From Bacteroidota bacterium (GTDB lineage Bacteria; Bacteroidota; Bacteroidia; B-17B0; Aurantibacillaceae): 64,000 bases of DNA. This document shows, piece by piece, positions 24,636 through 32,856 of this stretch (the first letter of the stretch is position 1; every line of letters starts with the position of its first letter). The stretch spans positions 35,250 through 99,249 of the forward strand of contig PLYA01000077.1 of NCBI GenBank assembly GCA_003153315.1, read 5' to 3'. The notes under the pieces are model-generated. The model was not told the DNA's origin, made no database searches, and saw only the letters and a list, made by a program, of their open reading frames with translations. The position numbers and the translations under genes are program-made.

Positions 24636-25364
24636 ATGCTTGAAATTACGACTCATCAGTTTTTATTTTTTAAACGAAAAGAGTTTTGGTTTTATAATTC
24701 TGAAGAAATTAACAAGGGAACTTATAATGCCTTTTGTTATAGTAATGAAAAGGATTCTTATAAGAGGGAAAATGTTCTGAAAGCACAAACAAGTCTTATT
24801 AACCTTGAGAAATCTTCTGAAGAATTATTTAATCAAATAAACCGGACATTTAAATACCATATTCATAAAGCTGAGGATATTGGGATTACAACTAATGTTG
24901 ATTATTCTCCCTCGCTTATAAAGTGTAATCAAATAATAAATGAGTTTTCAGTCTTTGCAAATAAGAAGGGAATAGAATGGAGTTTTCAAAGAATAAGGTC
25001 TTTACAGAAATTAAATAAGATTATTGTTTCAGAAGCTTTCCTAAAAGAGGAGAAAGCAGTTACCCATGTTTATTTGCATGATGGACACAGAGTAGTTTTA
25101 TTACATTCCTATCATTCCCATAGTTTAGTAGATGAAAAAATGAAAGGTTACGCTAATAAGTATTTGCACTGGAAAGATATACTGGATTTCAAAGACCTTG
25201 GATTAAAGCAATATGACTTTGGCGGAATTAATATTCAGCAACATCTTGGTATAAGTAATTTTAAAATGTCTTTTGGTGGAGATGTTATAGATTGTTATAG
25301 TTACATTGAAGTAAATCCTTTCATTGCCATTGCTATTAATTTCCTTAAGAAATTAAGAAAGTAA
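24636..25364 (+). CDS. FemAB/GNAT-like acetyl- or aminoacyl-transferase
   Basis: 242 residues. The N-terminal half has the ELFNQINRTFKYHIHKAEDIGI helix typical of FemAB-like and GNAT_6 proteins (about residues 66-88). The C-terminal half carries a YDFGGIN motif (near 198) and NFKMSFGGDVI, which are hallmarks of the lipid II:glycine glycyltransferase/FemAB superfamily. These enzymes add amino acids or acyl groups to cell-wall or exopolysaccharide precursors. It is shorter than full FemAB (one of the two GNAT folds). It is 2 nt downstream of the polysaccharide deacetylase, and the pairing is known from exopolysaccharide loci. It converges on the transporter gene at 25371. Confidence 0.75.
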   Translation: MLEITTHQFLFFKRKEFWFYNSEEINKGTYNAFCYSNEKDSYKRENVLKAQTSLINLEKSSEELFNQINRTFKYHIHKAEDIGITTNVDYSPSLIKCNQIINEFSVFANKKGIEWSFQRIRSLQKLNKIIVSEAFLKEEKAVTHVYLHDGHRVVLLHSYHSHSLVDEKMKGYANKYLHWKDILDFKDLGLKQYDFGGINIQQHLGISNFKMSFGGDVIDCYSYIEVNPFIAIAINFLKKLRK

Positions 25365-25370
25365 ATAGCC

Positions 25371-26690
25371 TTACTTTTCCCACTTATCTACTACCGCTGA
25401 TGCAACTGCATTACCAACTACATTGGTTGCAGACCTACCCATATCAAGCAATTGGTCAACGGCTAGTAATAAAAGTAATCCTTCGGTAGGTATATGAAAC
25501 ATACTCAGCATGCCTGCAATAACTACTAAGGATGCACGTGGCACGCCTGCCATGCCTTTACTGGTCACCAATAAAATAAGCATCATTTTTATCTGGTCGG
25601 CAAATGTAATATCCATGCCGTACATCTGTGCAATAAACAAAGTAGCAAAAGTCATGTACATAATAGAACCATCCAAATTAAATGAATAGCCAAGGGGTAA
25701 CACAAAACTTACGGTTCTATTGCGTAAACCAAAATCTTCCAGTCTTTCAATTGTTTTAGGCATGGCAGCTTCAGAACTAGCTGTGCTAAAAGCAAGTAAC
25801 ACAGGCTCTTTTATAAATGAAAATAGTTTAAAGAAATTAATTTTAAAGAGTGTACAAATTCCCATAAGTACAAAAAATACAAAAAATAACAAGCCTCCAT
25901 AAAAACATATAATTAAATAAGCATAGCTTTTTAACACTCCTGGTCCTTGTTGTATTACAACAGCAGTAACTGCACCAAATACCCCTATAGGGGCAGCTTT
26001 CATGACATAATTAGTAACTTTAAACATGGCATGAGAAACTGCATCTATAAATTCAATGATTATCTTTCCTTTATTACCAAGTGATGCAGCTGCCACACCA
26101 AAGAAAATAGCAAAAACAACAATGGGCAATATTTCGTTATGCGCCATACTGTCCACCACACTTTCAGGAATGATATGAGAAATAAAGTTCTTAGCTGTTT
26201 GTGGTTGTATTTTAACTCCATTATCAACGCCTGCTTCCGGCATGTCAATATGGATTTTTTTACCGGGTTCAAATACGTTTACAATAACCAATCCTATTGT
26301 TAAGGCTATTAATGTTGCACAGGTAAAATAGACGAGCGTTTTAATACCCATTCTGCCCACGGTTTTAAAATCACCAATTTTAGCAACTCCTACAATAAGT
26401 ACAGAAAAAACAAGTGGAGCAATAATCATTTTGATAAGTCGTAAAAAAATATCACTTAATAAAGAGAATGGGGAAGAGGCTTCTTTCTTTTGCTGTTTCT
26501 CATCTCTATCAATTTGTTTAATTAAATAGTGTTGTTCATTTTCAGGAAGAATGGAGTTATAGTTTGAAACCGTCTCTTCCTTTATTTCGGTAAATGCAGA
26601 AGTATATTTTTTATTGATAAGTGTTCCAACCAACACCCCCAACAACATAGCAATAAGAATAGAGATAATAAGAGCGTTCTTTTTTAGCAT
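25371..26690 (-). CDS. dicarboxylate/amino acid:cation symporter (DAACS, SLC1 type)
   Basis: Inner-membrane Na+ or H+ coupled uptake of dicarboxylates, glutamate or neutral amino acids. Family motifs: LAFSTASSEAAMPKT (serine-rich HP1 loop), NLDGSIMYMTFATLFIA (TM7 NMDGT-type motif with Asp), SKGMAGVPRASLV (HP2) and DQLLDMGRSATNVVGNAVAS (TM8 substrate site). The frame is open to 26744 (457 residues), but that start overlaps the upstream small-protein gene by 37 nt. The Met at 26690 (MLKKNALIISIL) gives the normal N-terminus, and I prefer it (439 residues). Substrate is not predictable in detail. It has an extra charged loop (about 60-90) after TM1. Confidence 0.92.
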   Translation of the reverse strand: MLKKNALIISILIAMLLGVLVGTLINKKYTSAFTEIKEETVSNYNSILPENEQHYLIKQIDRDEKQQKKEASSPFSLLSDIFLRLIKMIIAPLVFSVLIVGVAKIGDFKTVGRMGIKTLVYFTCATLIALTIGLVIVNVFEPGKKIHIDMPEAGVDNGVKIQPQTAKNFISHIIPESVVDSMAHNEILPIVVFAIFFGVAAASLGNKGKIIIEFIDAVSHAMFKVTNYVMKAAPIGVFGAVTAVVIQQGPGVLKSYAYLIICFYGGLLFFVFFVLMGICTLFKINFFKLFSFIKEPVLLAFSTASSEAAMPKTIERLEDFGLRNRTVSFVLPLGYSFNLDGSIMYMTFATLFIAQMYGMDITFADQIKMMLILLVTSKGMAGVPRASLVVIAGMLSMFHIPTEGLLLLLAVDQLLDMGRSATNVVGNAVASAVVDKWEK

Positions 26691-26707
26691 AAATAATTTA
26701 TCCGGGT

Positions 26708-26998
26708 TTACTTTAAGTGAAGCTTGCGTTTGTTTTTCCGCCATTCCTTTTTTGCTTCTTTCTTTTGCCTTTTTATAAGTGCCTTATCTTCTTTTGCTTG
26801 TTGTTTACTGGGTTCATGTGTAGATTTTCCGTTTTTTACATAAGGGTTATAGGCATCCCTGTGTTTCTTTCTTCCAAATATCCTCCATACTTTTTTATGT
26901 TCGGCAGTTTCACCAAAATTTTGAGAAAGCATTGGTTTAGCAGACACTACACAGATAAACAATAAAATCCTAAGTATATTCCTTTTTATGAATCTCAT
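26708..26998 (-). CDS. small very basic exported protein
   Basis: 96 residues, family not recognised. A hydrophobic signal peptide (RILLFICVVSAKPMLSQ) is followed by a short polar part and a C-terminal half made mostly of Lys, Arg, Glu and Gln (KALIKRQKKEAKKEWRKNKR). That would be a long charged helix in the periplasm. The start codon overlaps the yajQ stop by one base, so it is translationally coupled to yajQ. Its stop lies 18 nt before the preferred start of the transporter. The size, signal peptide and coupling argue that it is a real gene. Confidence 0.7.
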   Translation of the reverse strand: MRFIKRNILRILLFICVVSAKPMLSQNFGETAEHKKVWRIFGRKKHRDAYNPYVKNGKSTHEPSKQQAKEDKALIKRQKKEAKKEWRKNKRKLHLK

Positions 26999-27486
26999 TA
27001 CTTCATGTTAATGAACTGCAAAGGTTGTTCATAATCTTTACTCCTTAGAAGGGCAATAACAGATTGTAAATCGTCTATCTTCTTTGCGGTTACTCTGATA
27101 ATATCATCCATGATTTGTGAAGAAACTTTAAGTTTGAAGGCTTTTATGTCAGCATTTATTTTTCTGCAGGTTTCTTTTTCCAAACCATTTTTTGCTTTTA
27201 ACTCTTTTTTAATAAACATACCCGAAGGGTAATATTCTTTGCTGTCATCCAAGCAACGAGGGTCGAGATGTTGTTTCATCATTCGGCTACGCAAAACATC
27301 AATAATGGAGTTTAAACGCATATCATCTTCAGTAGTAATATTTATTACAAAATTCTTTTTATCAAGCTCTATTTCCGTTTTAGAATTTCTAAAATCAAAC
27401 CGAGTAGTAATTTCTTTACGTGCCACATTTATGGCATTATCTAATAATTGTACGTCTACTTTACTGGCTATATCAAAAGAAGGCAT
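26998..27486 (-). CDS. yajQ: YajQ family nucleotide-binding protein
   Basis: 162 residues. Two-domain alpha/beta protein of the YajQ (DUF520) family, some members of which bind cyclic di-GMP and act as cytosolic co-regulators. The family start MPSFDIASKVD, the DFRNSKTEIEL segment and the late SSQIMDDIIRVTAKKIDDLQ-VIALLRS motif (about residues 118-145) are all present at normal length. No c-di-GMP cyclase is in the window, so ligand use here is open. First gene of a minus-strand unit with the small basic protein (1-nt overlap) and the symporter. Divergent from the wbpD-like gene. Confidence 0.94.
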   Translation of the reverse strand: MPSFDIASKVDVQLLDNAINVARKEITTRFDFRNSKTEIELDKKNFVINITTEDDMRLNSIIDVLRSRMMKQHLDPRCLDDSKEYYPSGMFIKKELKAKNGLEKETCRKINADIKAFKLKVSSQIMDDIIRVTAKKIDDLQSVIALLRSKDYEQPLQFINMK

Positions 27487-27546
27487 TATTTATTTTTGCA
27501 CTAAATATAATACTTTGTTTTCATGCTCAATTACAAATGCTTTTAT

Positions 27547-27554
27547 TAAATTTG
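27547..27554 (+). promoter_or_regulatory. -7 element of the nucleotide-sugar gene cluster
   Basis: TAAATTTG, a full match to TAnnTTTG, 19 nt before the start at 27574. It is the likely promoter of the four-gene unit that ends at 31551. Confidence 0.55.
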
Positions 27555-27573
27555 TTGCTCGTTTTATTTTTTT

Positions 27574-28149
27574 ATGGAAAAAGAGTTTTATGCCCATCCT
27601 ACCGCTTTTATAGATGAGGGTTGCACGATTGGCAAGGGGACTAAAATATGGCATTTCTCTCATATTATGCCAAACTGTAAGCTTGGAGAAAATTGTAATA
27701 TTGGTCAGAATGTAGTAGTATCACCTGAGGTAGTGCTGGGTAATAATGTTAAAGTTCAGAACAATATTTCTATTTATACAGGCGTTACTTGCGATGATGA
27801 TGTGTTTTTAGGTCCGAGTATGGTTTTTACCAATGTAATAAACCCAAGAAGTGCCATTGTAAGAAAACATGAATATGCTAAAACCCATGTGGGTAAAGGT
27901 GCCAGTATTGGTGCTAATGCAACCATAGTATGCGGACATGATATTGGGGCTTATGCTTTTATAGGTGCTGGTGCCGTAGTTACTAAAACTGTTCCTGCAT
28001 TTGCCTTAATGGTTGGCAATCCTGCCCGTCAGCTTGGCTGGATGAGTGAATATGGGCATCGTTTGGAATTTGATAAAGACGGTATTGCCATTTGTAGAGA
28101 AAGTAAAGCCAAGTATAAATTAGAAAATGGGGTGGTTACAAAGCTATGA
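27574..28149 (+). CDS. WbpD-like UDP-sugar N-acetyltransferase (left-handed beta-helix)
   Basis: 191 residues. Hexapeptide-repeat acyltransferase: repeats such as IGKGTK, LGENCNIGQNVVV, LGNNVKVQNNIS, VGKGASIGANATIV and IGAYAFIGAGAVV (residues about 15-145) form the beta helix. The IWHFSHI and NVINPRS segments match the WbpD/WlbB group, which acetylates the 3-amino group of UDP-2-acetamido-3-amino-2,3-dideoxyglucuronate. The next gene encodes the matching WbpB-like dehydrogenase and overlaps it by 4 nt (ATGA), which strengthens the call. The product is a diacetamido-uronic acid used in O-antigen or other surface glycans. Confidence 0.88.
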   Translation: MEKEFYAHPTAFIDEGCTIGKGTKIWHFSHIMPNCKLGENCNIGQNVVVSPEVVLGNNVKVQNNISIYTGVTCDDDVFLGPSMVFTNVINPRSAIVRKHEYAKTHVGKGASIGANATIVCGHDIGAYAFIGAGAVVTKTVPAFALMVGNPARQLGWMSEYGHRLEFDKDGIAICRESKAKYKLENGVVTKL

Positions 28150-29192
28150 GTAAAATAAAATTTGCAGTTATAGGGCAAGGACATATTGGTAAACGTCATG
28201 CAGAAATGATAAGACGTAATCCGCAATGTGAGCTTGTAGCTGTTTGCGATTTACTTCCTAAAGAGAAAATAGGTTTAAATAATTTACAGGAGAAATTTTA
28301 TACAGATATAGATGAACTTTTAAAAAACCATGACGACATTGAAGTTATAAATATTTGCACTCCAAATGGCTTGCATGCCGAGCATGCTTTAAAAGCCTTA
28401 AATGCCGGAAAGCATGTGGTAGTTGAAAAACCGATGTCATTAACCAAATCAGATTGTGAAAAGATCATTTATGCAGGTTTACAGAATCATAAAACAGTTT
28501 TTTGTGTCATGCAAAATCGTTATTCCCCCCCATCTGTTTGGCTTAAGGACGTGATAGAAAATAAAATATTAGGTGATGTTTACATGGTACAGTTAAATTG
28601 CTACTGGAATCGTGACGAGCGTTATTACAAAAAAGGAAATTGGAAAGGGACTAACGATTTAGATGGGGGTACTTTATTTACCCAATTCTCTCACTGGGTG
28701 GATATTATGTACTGGCTTTTTGGCGACATTAAAAATATACAAGCAAAGTTTGCTGATTTTAATCATAAGGATTCTACTGATTTTGAAGATAGTGGTTTTG
28801 TGAGCTTTGATTTTGTGAATGGAGGAATGGGTAGTATTAATTATTCTACTGCTGTATGGGATAAAAATTTAGAGTCTTCATTAACTATTATAGGAAGCAA
28901 GGGCAGTATTAAAGTGGGGGGGCAATACATGGATGTAGTAGAGACCTGCAACATAAAAGATTATACTATGCCTAAGCTTGGAGATACTAATCCGGCCAAT
29001 GATTACGGAGCATACAAAGGCTCTGCTAATAATCACAATTTTGTAATTGATAATGTAGTAAATACCTTAACAGGTAAAAATAAAATAAGCACTAACGCCT
29101 TGGAGGGATTGAAAGTAGTTGATATTATTGAAAGAATTTACGCGCTTCGTCCTGAGAATGTAATCAAAAAACAACATATAAATGCACTGTAA
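28146..29192 (+). CDS. Gfo/Idh/MocA oxidoreductase, WbpB/WlbA-like
   Basis: 348 residues. N-terminal Rossmann NAD-binding site VIGQGHIGKRHAEMI (residues about 7-21), then EKPMSLT (near 99) with the active-site Lys of the Gfo/Idh/MocA family. The C-terminal domain begins with a QNRYSPP segment and the DLDGGTLFTQFSHWVD motif. WbpB/WlbA oxidises C3 of UDP-GlcNAc-uronic acid, before transamination and acetylation. It overlaps the WbpD-like acetyltransferase gene by 4 nt and is followed 3 nt later by a UDP-sugar 6-dehydrogenase, so three of the four steps of the pathway are co-located. The aminotransferase step is not in the window. Confidence 0.88.
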   Translation: MSKIKFAVIGQGHIGKRHAEMIRRNPQCELVAVCDLLPKEKIGLNNLQEKFYTDIDELLKNHDDIEVINICTPNGLHAEHALKALNAGKHVVVEKPMSLTKSDCEKIIYAGLQNHKTVFCVMQNRYSPPSVWLKDVIENKILGDVYMVQLNCYWNRDERYYKKGNWKGTNDLDGGTLFTQFSHWVDIMYWLFGDIKNIQAKFADFNHKDSTDFEDSGFVSFDFVNGGMGSINYSTAVWDKNLESSLTIIGSKGSIKVGGQYMDVVETCNIKDYTMPKLGDTNPANDYGAYKGSANNHNFVIDNVVNTLTGKNKISTNALEGLKVVDIIERIYALRPENVIKKQHINAL

Positions 29193-29195
29193 TAT

Positions 29196-30488
29196 ATGAG
29201 TATCTACGATAAAATAATTAAGAAAGAAGCTAAAATAGCTGTGATTGGTTTGGGGTATGTGGGCTTACCAATAGCTTTAGCGTTTGCCAAAAAAGTAAAA
29301 GTAATTGGTTTTGATATTAATGAGAAGCGTGTTGCTTTAATGAACAAAGGCATAGACCCCAGTGATGAGCTTACTAAAAAAGATTTTGCCGGAAGCGATA
29401 TAAAATTCACACATAAGTTAGAAGACCTTAAAGAAGCTAATTTCTTTATTATTGCTGTTCCAACACCTATTGATGAGCACAACTTACCTGATTTAAAACC
29501 TTTAATAGGAGCATCAACAACTGTAGGTAAGGTTTTAAAGAAAGGCGATTATGTTGTGTATGAATCAACTGTTTATCCGGGTTGTACTGAAGAAGATTGT
29601 ATTCCTGTCCTTGAAAAATTATCGGGATTAAAATATATTAAAGATTTTAAGGTAGGTTATTCACCGGAACGTATTAACCCGGGTGATAAAGAACATACCA
29701 TTACTAAAATACTGAAAGTAGTTTCGGGTTGCGATAAAGAAAGTTTGGATAATATTTCTAAAGTTTACGAAATCATTGTTGAGCCGGGCACCCACAAAGC
29801 AGCATCTATTAAAGTGGCTGAAGCGGCCAAGATTATTGAGAACACCCAACGCGATGTAAACATTGCCTTAATGAATGAGCTTTCTATTATCTTCTCCCGC
29901 ATGGGAATTAATACCTACGATGTGTTGGCGGCAGCAGGAACCAAATGGAATTTCTTAAAATTCTTTCCGGGTTTGGTTGGCGGGCATTGTATTGGGGTTG
30001 ACCCATATTACTTAACCTATAAAGCGGAATCTTTGGGTTATCATGCGCGGGTTATTAATAGCGGACGTTATGTTAACGACAGTATGGGTTTTTATGTAGC
30101 TAAGAATATCGTAAAACGAATGAGTGCTTTGGGAAAGAATATTTCTAAAAGTAAAGTGCTTATTATGGGCGCTACCTTTAAAGAAGATGTGAGTGATATT
30201 CGTAACAGCAAAGTGGCGGATATTGTAAAAGAATTAAAATCGTTTAGTGTGAAGGTTGATGTAGTTGACCCGCATGCTGATTCGGATGAATTGCAACATG
30301 AATATGGTTTTGGTTTGAATAAAATTGGTAAAGGATATGACGGGGTGATTGTTGCAGTTAACCATAAAGAGTATATCTCTTTAGATGAGAAATTCTTTAA
30401 ATCTATCTTATCAAACAAAGGGGTACTGGTAGATGTAAAAGGGATTTACAGAGGCAAAATGAATAATGTTACATATTGGAGTCTTTAA
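29196..30488 (+). CDS. UDP-N-acetylhexosamine 6-dehydrogenase (TviB/WbpO/WbpA type)
   Basis: 430 residues. NAD-dependent four-electron oxidation of a UDP-N-acetylhexosamine to the uronic acid. The dinucleotide-binding motif is GLGYVGLPIALAF (residues about 18-30), and FIIAVPTPID and YESTVYPGCTEEDC are family segments. The catalytic Cys lies in GGHCIGVDPYYLTYKA (about residues 261-276), in the form typical of the TviB/WbpO group. The context with WbpB- and WbpD-like enzymes makes UDP-GlcNAc (WbpA role) the more likely substrate, although the sequence style is TviB-like. It is 3 nt after the WbpB-like gene and 10 nt before rmlB. Confidence 0.9.
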   Translation: MSIYDKIIKKEAKIAVIGLGYVGLPIALAFAKKVKVIGFDINEKRVALMNKGIDPSDELTKKDFAGSDIKFTHKLEDLKEANFFIIAVPTPIDEHNLPDLKPLIGASTTVGKVLKKGDYVVYESTVYPGCTEEDCIPVLEKLSGLKYIKDFKVGYSPERINPGDKEHTITKILKVVSGCDKESLDNISKVYEIIVEPGTHKAASIKVAEAAKIIENTQRDVNIALMNELSIIFSRMGINTYDVLAAAGTKWNFLKFFPGLVGGHCIGVDPYYLTYKAESLGYHARVINSGRYVNDSMGFYVAKNIVKRMSALGKNISKSKVLIMGATFKEDVSDIRNSKVADIVKELKSFSVKVDVVDPHADSDELQHEYGFGLNKIGKGYDGVIVAVNHKEYISLDEKFFKSILSNKGVLVDVKGIYRGKMNNVTYWSL

Positions 30489-30498
30489 TTATTTATAA

Positions 30499-31551
30499 AT
30501 GAAAGTATTAATCACGGGTGGTGCAGGTTTTATTGGGTCGCATGTAGTAAGGTTGTTTGTAAACAAATACCCCAACTACCAAATCTACAATTTGGATAAG
30601 CTTACCTATGCAGGTAACTTAGCTAACCTGAAAGATATTGAAAACAAACCCAACTATACCTTTATAAAAGGAGATATTGTTGATGCAGGTTTTATCAATA
30701 AACTGTTTGAAGAACATCAGTTCAATGCTGTAATACATTTGGCAGCAGAGAGCCATGTGGACAGGAGCATTACAGACCCTTTAGCCTTTGTTTATACCAA
30801 CGTAATCGGTACGGTAAATCTTCTTAATGCCGCTAAAGAGCAATTTAAGAAAGATAATACAAGCTTTAAACGCTTTTACCATGTAAGTACCGATGAAGTA
30901 TATGGTACTTTAGGCGATACGGGTTTGTTTACAGAAATCACTGCCTACGACCCACATAGTCCTTATTCTGCATCTAAAGCTAGCTCCGACCATTTTGTAC
31001 GTGCGTATTTTGATACCTATAAATTACCTGCTGTTATTTCTAACTGCTCTAACAATTACGGGCCTTATCATTTTCCTGAGAAACTGATACCGCTTTGTAT
31101 TAATAATATTAAAAACAATAAGCCTTTGCCTATTTATGGTAAGGGAGAGAATGTACGCGACTGGCTTTTTGTAGAAGACCATGCCCGTGCTATTGATGTG
31201 ATATTTCATAAAGCGCAAGACGGTACTACTTATAACATTGGCGGACATAACGAATGGACCAACATTGATGTGATACGCCTGCTTTGCCGCATAATGGATA
31301 GCAAACTAAACCGTGCAGCGGGAACCAACGAGAAACTGATAACCTTTGTGAAAGACCGTGCGGGGCACGATTTGCGTTATGCTATAGACAGTACTAAACT
31401 ACAAAACGAACTGGGCTGGAAACCAAGCCTGCAGTTTGAAGAAGGTTTAACTAAAACTGTTGACTGGTATCTGAATAACGAAGAGTGGCTAAACAATGTT
31501 ACCTCAGGTGCGTATGCCAACTACTACGAAGGGCAATATGTGAAGAGGTAA
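30499..31551 (+). CDS. rmlB: dTDP-glucose 4,6-dehydratase
   Basis: 350 residues. Short-chain extended SDR that converts dTDP-glucose to the 4-keto-6-deoxy sugar, an early step to dTDP-rhamnose and related sugars. Motifs: TGGAGFIGSHVVR (residues 6-18), the LDKLTYAGNLANL segment specific to RmlB, STDEVYG (about 131-137, Thr/Asp/Glu catalytic set) and YSASKASSDH (about 156-165, Tyr and Lys). No rmlA, rmlC or rmlD is visible. It closes the nucleotide-sugar unit and is followed by the 21-bp array A3. Confidence 0.92.
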   Translation: MKVLITGGAGFIGSHVVRLFVNKYPNYQIYNLDKLTYAGNLANLKDIENKPNYTFIKGDIVDAGFINKLFEEHQFNAVIHLAAESHVDRSITDPLAFVYTNVIGTVNLLNAAKEQFKKDNTSFKRFYHVSTDEVYGTLGDTGLFTEITAYDPHSPYSASKASSDHFVRAYFDTYKLPAVISNCSNNYGPYHFPEKLIPLCINNIKNNKPLPIYGKGENVRDWLFVEDHARAIDVIFHKAQDGTTYNIGGHNEWTNIDVIRLLCRIMDSKLNRAAGTNEKLITFVKDRAGHDLRYAIDSTKLQNELGWKPSLQFEEGLTKTVDWYLNNEEWLNNVTSGAYANYYEGQYVKR

Positions 31552-31616
31552 AACCTCGGTTTTGGGCTATATTTTAGCCATTTAGACTACTTTTTATGAT
31601 TAAAATGTTTCTTTCT

Positions 31617-31931
31617 GCTTACAAGGGGAATATTTAAGCTTACAAGCAATTTTCTTCCGCTTGCAAGGAGAATGTTTCGGCTTACAAGCAATTTCTTTCT
31701 GCTTACAAGGAGAATGTTCCAGCTTGCAAGGAATTTCTTTCTGCTTATGAGGGGAATGTTTCGGCTTACAAGCAATTTCCTTCCGCTTATGTGGAGAATA
31801 TTTCCCCACTTGTGGAATTTATTCCCTCACATGCAGAATATTTTTCCCCACATGCTAATTTTTTATCCCCACGTGCTAATATTTTATTCCCACGTGGGGA
31901 ATTTCATTTCTCACATATGGAATTTCTTTCT
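31617..31931. repeat. 21-bp tandem array A3 (15 units, no length changes)
   Basis: Units begin at 31617 and every 21 bp to 31911 without one indel. The first nine start GCTTACAAG or close variants and alternate between a GAATGTTTCGG-like and a CAATTTCTTTC-like second half, giving a 42-bp higher-order unit. The last six drift to CCACATGC/CCACGTGG followed by AATATTTTTT-like T-rich halves. Reading frames stay open on both strands, and I consider it non-coding. Located between rmlB and a T9SS cargo gene, both on the plus strand. Confidence 0.92.
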
Positions 31932-31960
31932 TCACTGCCTAAAATCCCCAAAATTTGGGA

Positions 31961-31968
31961 TATATTTG
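31961..31968 (+). promoter_or_regulatory. -7 element of the T9SS gene at 31999
   Basis: TATATTTG, a full match to TAnnTTTG, 30 nt before the start. A near-palindrome ATCCC(n8)GGGAT at about 31944-31961 directly abuts it and could be an operator. Confidence 0.55.
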
Positions 31969-31998
31969 TTAATAGGTTAACCATTAATAATTAAAGCC

Positions 31999-32853
31999 AT
32001 GAAGAAATCATTATACACTTTGCTACTTGCAGCCAGCTTAAGCGCTAATGCCCAAATTACTTTAGAGCATTATTATCCTACAGGAAATATTTTAAAAGGA
32101 TATTTAAAATTGGTGCAATTAAGTGCTGCGGGTTACAAGTATGTTTTGAATGATACAAATACAATAACTCTTTATAATCTTAATCATACTGTTTATTTAA
32201 CTATAAATATCCCGCCAAGAAACCCTCCTGCCAGTAGTAGTTTTTATGGTTTTCCTCAAATATTGTATGTAAGCGATGAACTTTTTAATACTAATCCTGC
32301 TGATATAGAATATTTTATCTATTACGAAGATGCATCAGGGAATAATGATTGCAGGATATATGATCAGGTTGGGAGTATCTTATTTTCTAAGGATAGTGTT
32401 GTTATTGATAATTATGATTTTCATGGTTATGTAGACATTACAAACTTCATTTCATACTCACCATCTGGCGTAAAGATGATTATTCCACAGCAATATGGGT
32501 CAGGAGCTACTGTCTATTCTTTACCTGGCACTTTACCTTGTAATGATTGTACGGGTGGAACTGTTACTGCTCTTAGAACTGTAAATGGTAATACACCAAA
32601 TGTTGGTATTTCTAATTACCCCAATCCGGCAAATAACCAAACAACCGTGCAGTATAACTTACCGGAAGGCATAACCACTGCCGAGCTGGTCTTTTATAAC
32701 ATACAGGGTGTAGAAGTAAAACGTTTTAAAGTAACCAATGCTTTTACTGATATACTTATCTCCACTGCCGACCTTGAAGCAGGTACTTATTATTATCAAA
32801 TACAAGCTGCAAATAGTTATAGCGCCGGTAAGAAAATGATTGTGATCAAATAA
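31999..32853 (+). CDS. secreted protein with T9SS type A sorting domain
   Basis: 284 residues. The signal peptide (MKKSLYTLLLAASLSANAQ) is followed by about 165 residues of beta-rich sequence without a recognised domain. A CNDCTGGTV segment lies near residue 178, and a T9SS type A domain starts near ISNYPNPANNQTT (about 206), continues with LVFYNIQGVEVKRF and ends GKKMIVIK. Expected at the cell surface or released. Function unknown. It follows array A3 with its own promoter. Confidence 0.82.
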   Translation: MKKSLYTLLLAASLSANAQITLEHYYPTGNILKGYLKLVQLSAAGYKYVLNDTNTITLYNLNHTVYLTINIPPRNPPASSSFYGFPQILYVSDELFNTNPADIEYFIYYEDASGNNDCRIYDQVGSILFSKDSVVIDNYDFHGYVDITNFISYSPSGVKMIIPQQYGSGATVYSLPGTLPCNDCTGGTVTALRTVNGNTPNVGISNYPNPANNQTTVQYNLPEGITTAELVFYNIQGVEVKRFKVTNAFTDILISTADLEAGTYYYQIQAANSYSAGKKMIVIK

Positions 32854-32856
32854 GCT

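Noticed and set aside
31944..31961. Palindromic operator ATCCC(n8)GGGAT before the T9SS gene at 31999
   Set aside because: Only the outer 5 bp on each side match, and the centre is not symmetric. Mentioned with the promoter but not called as a feature.
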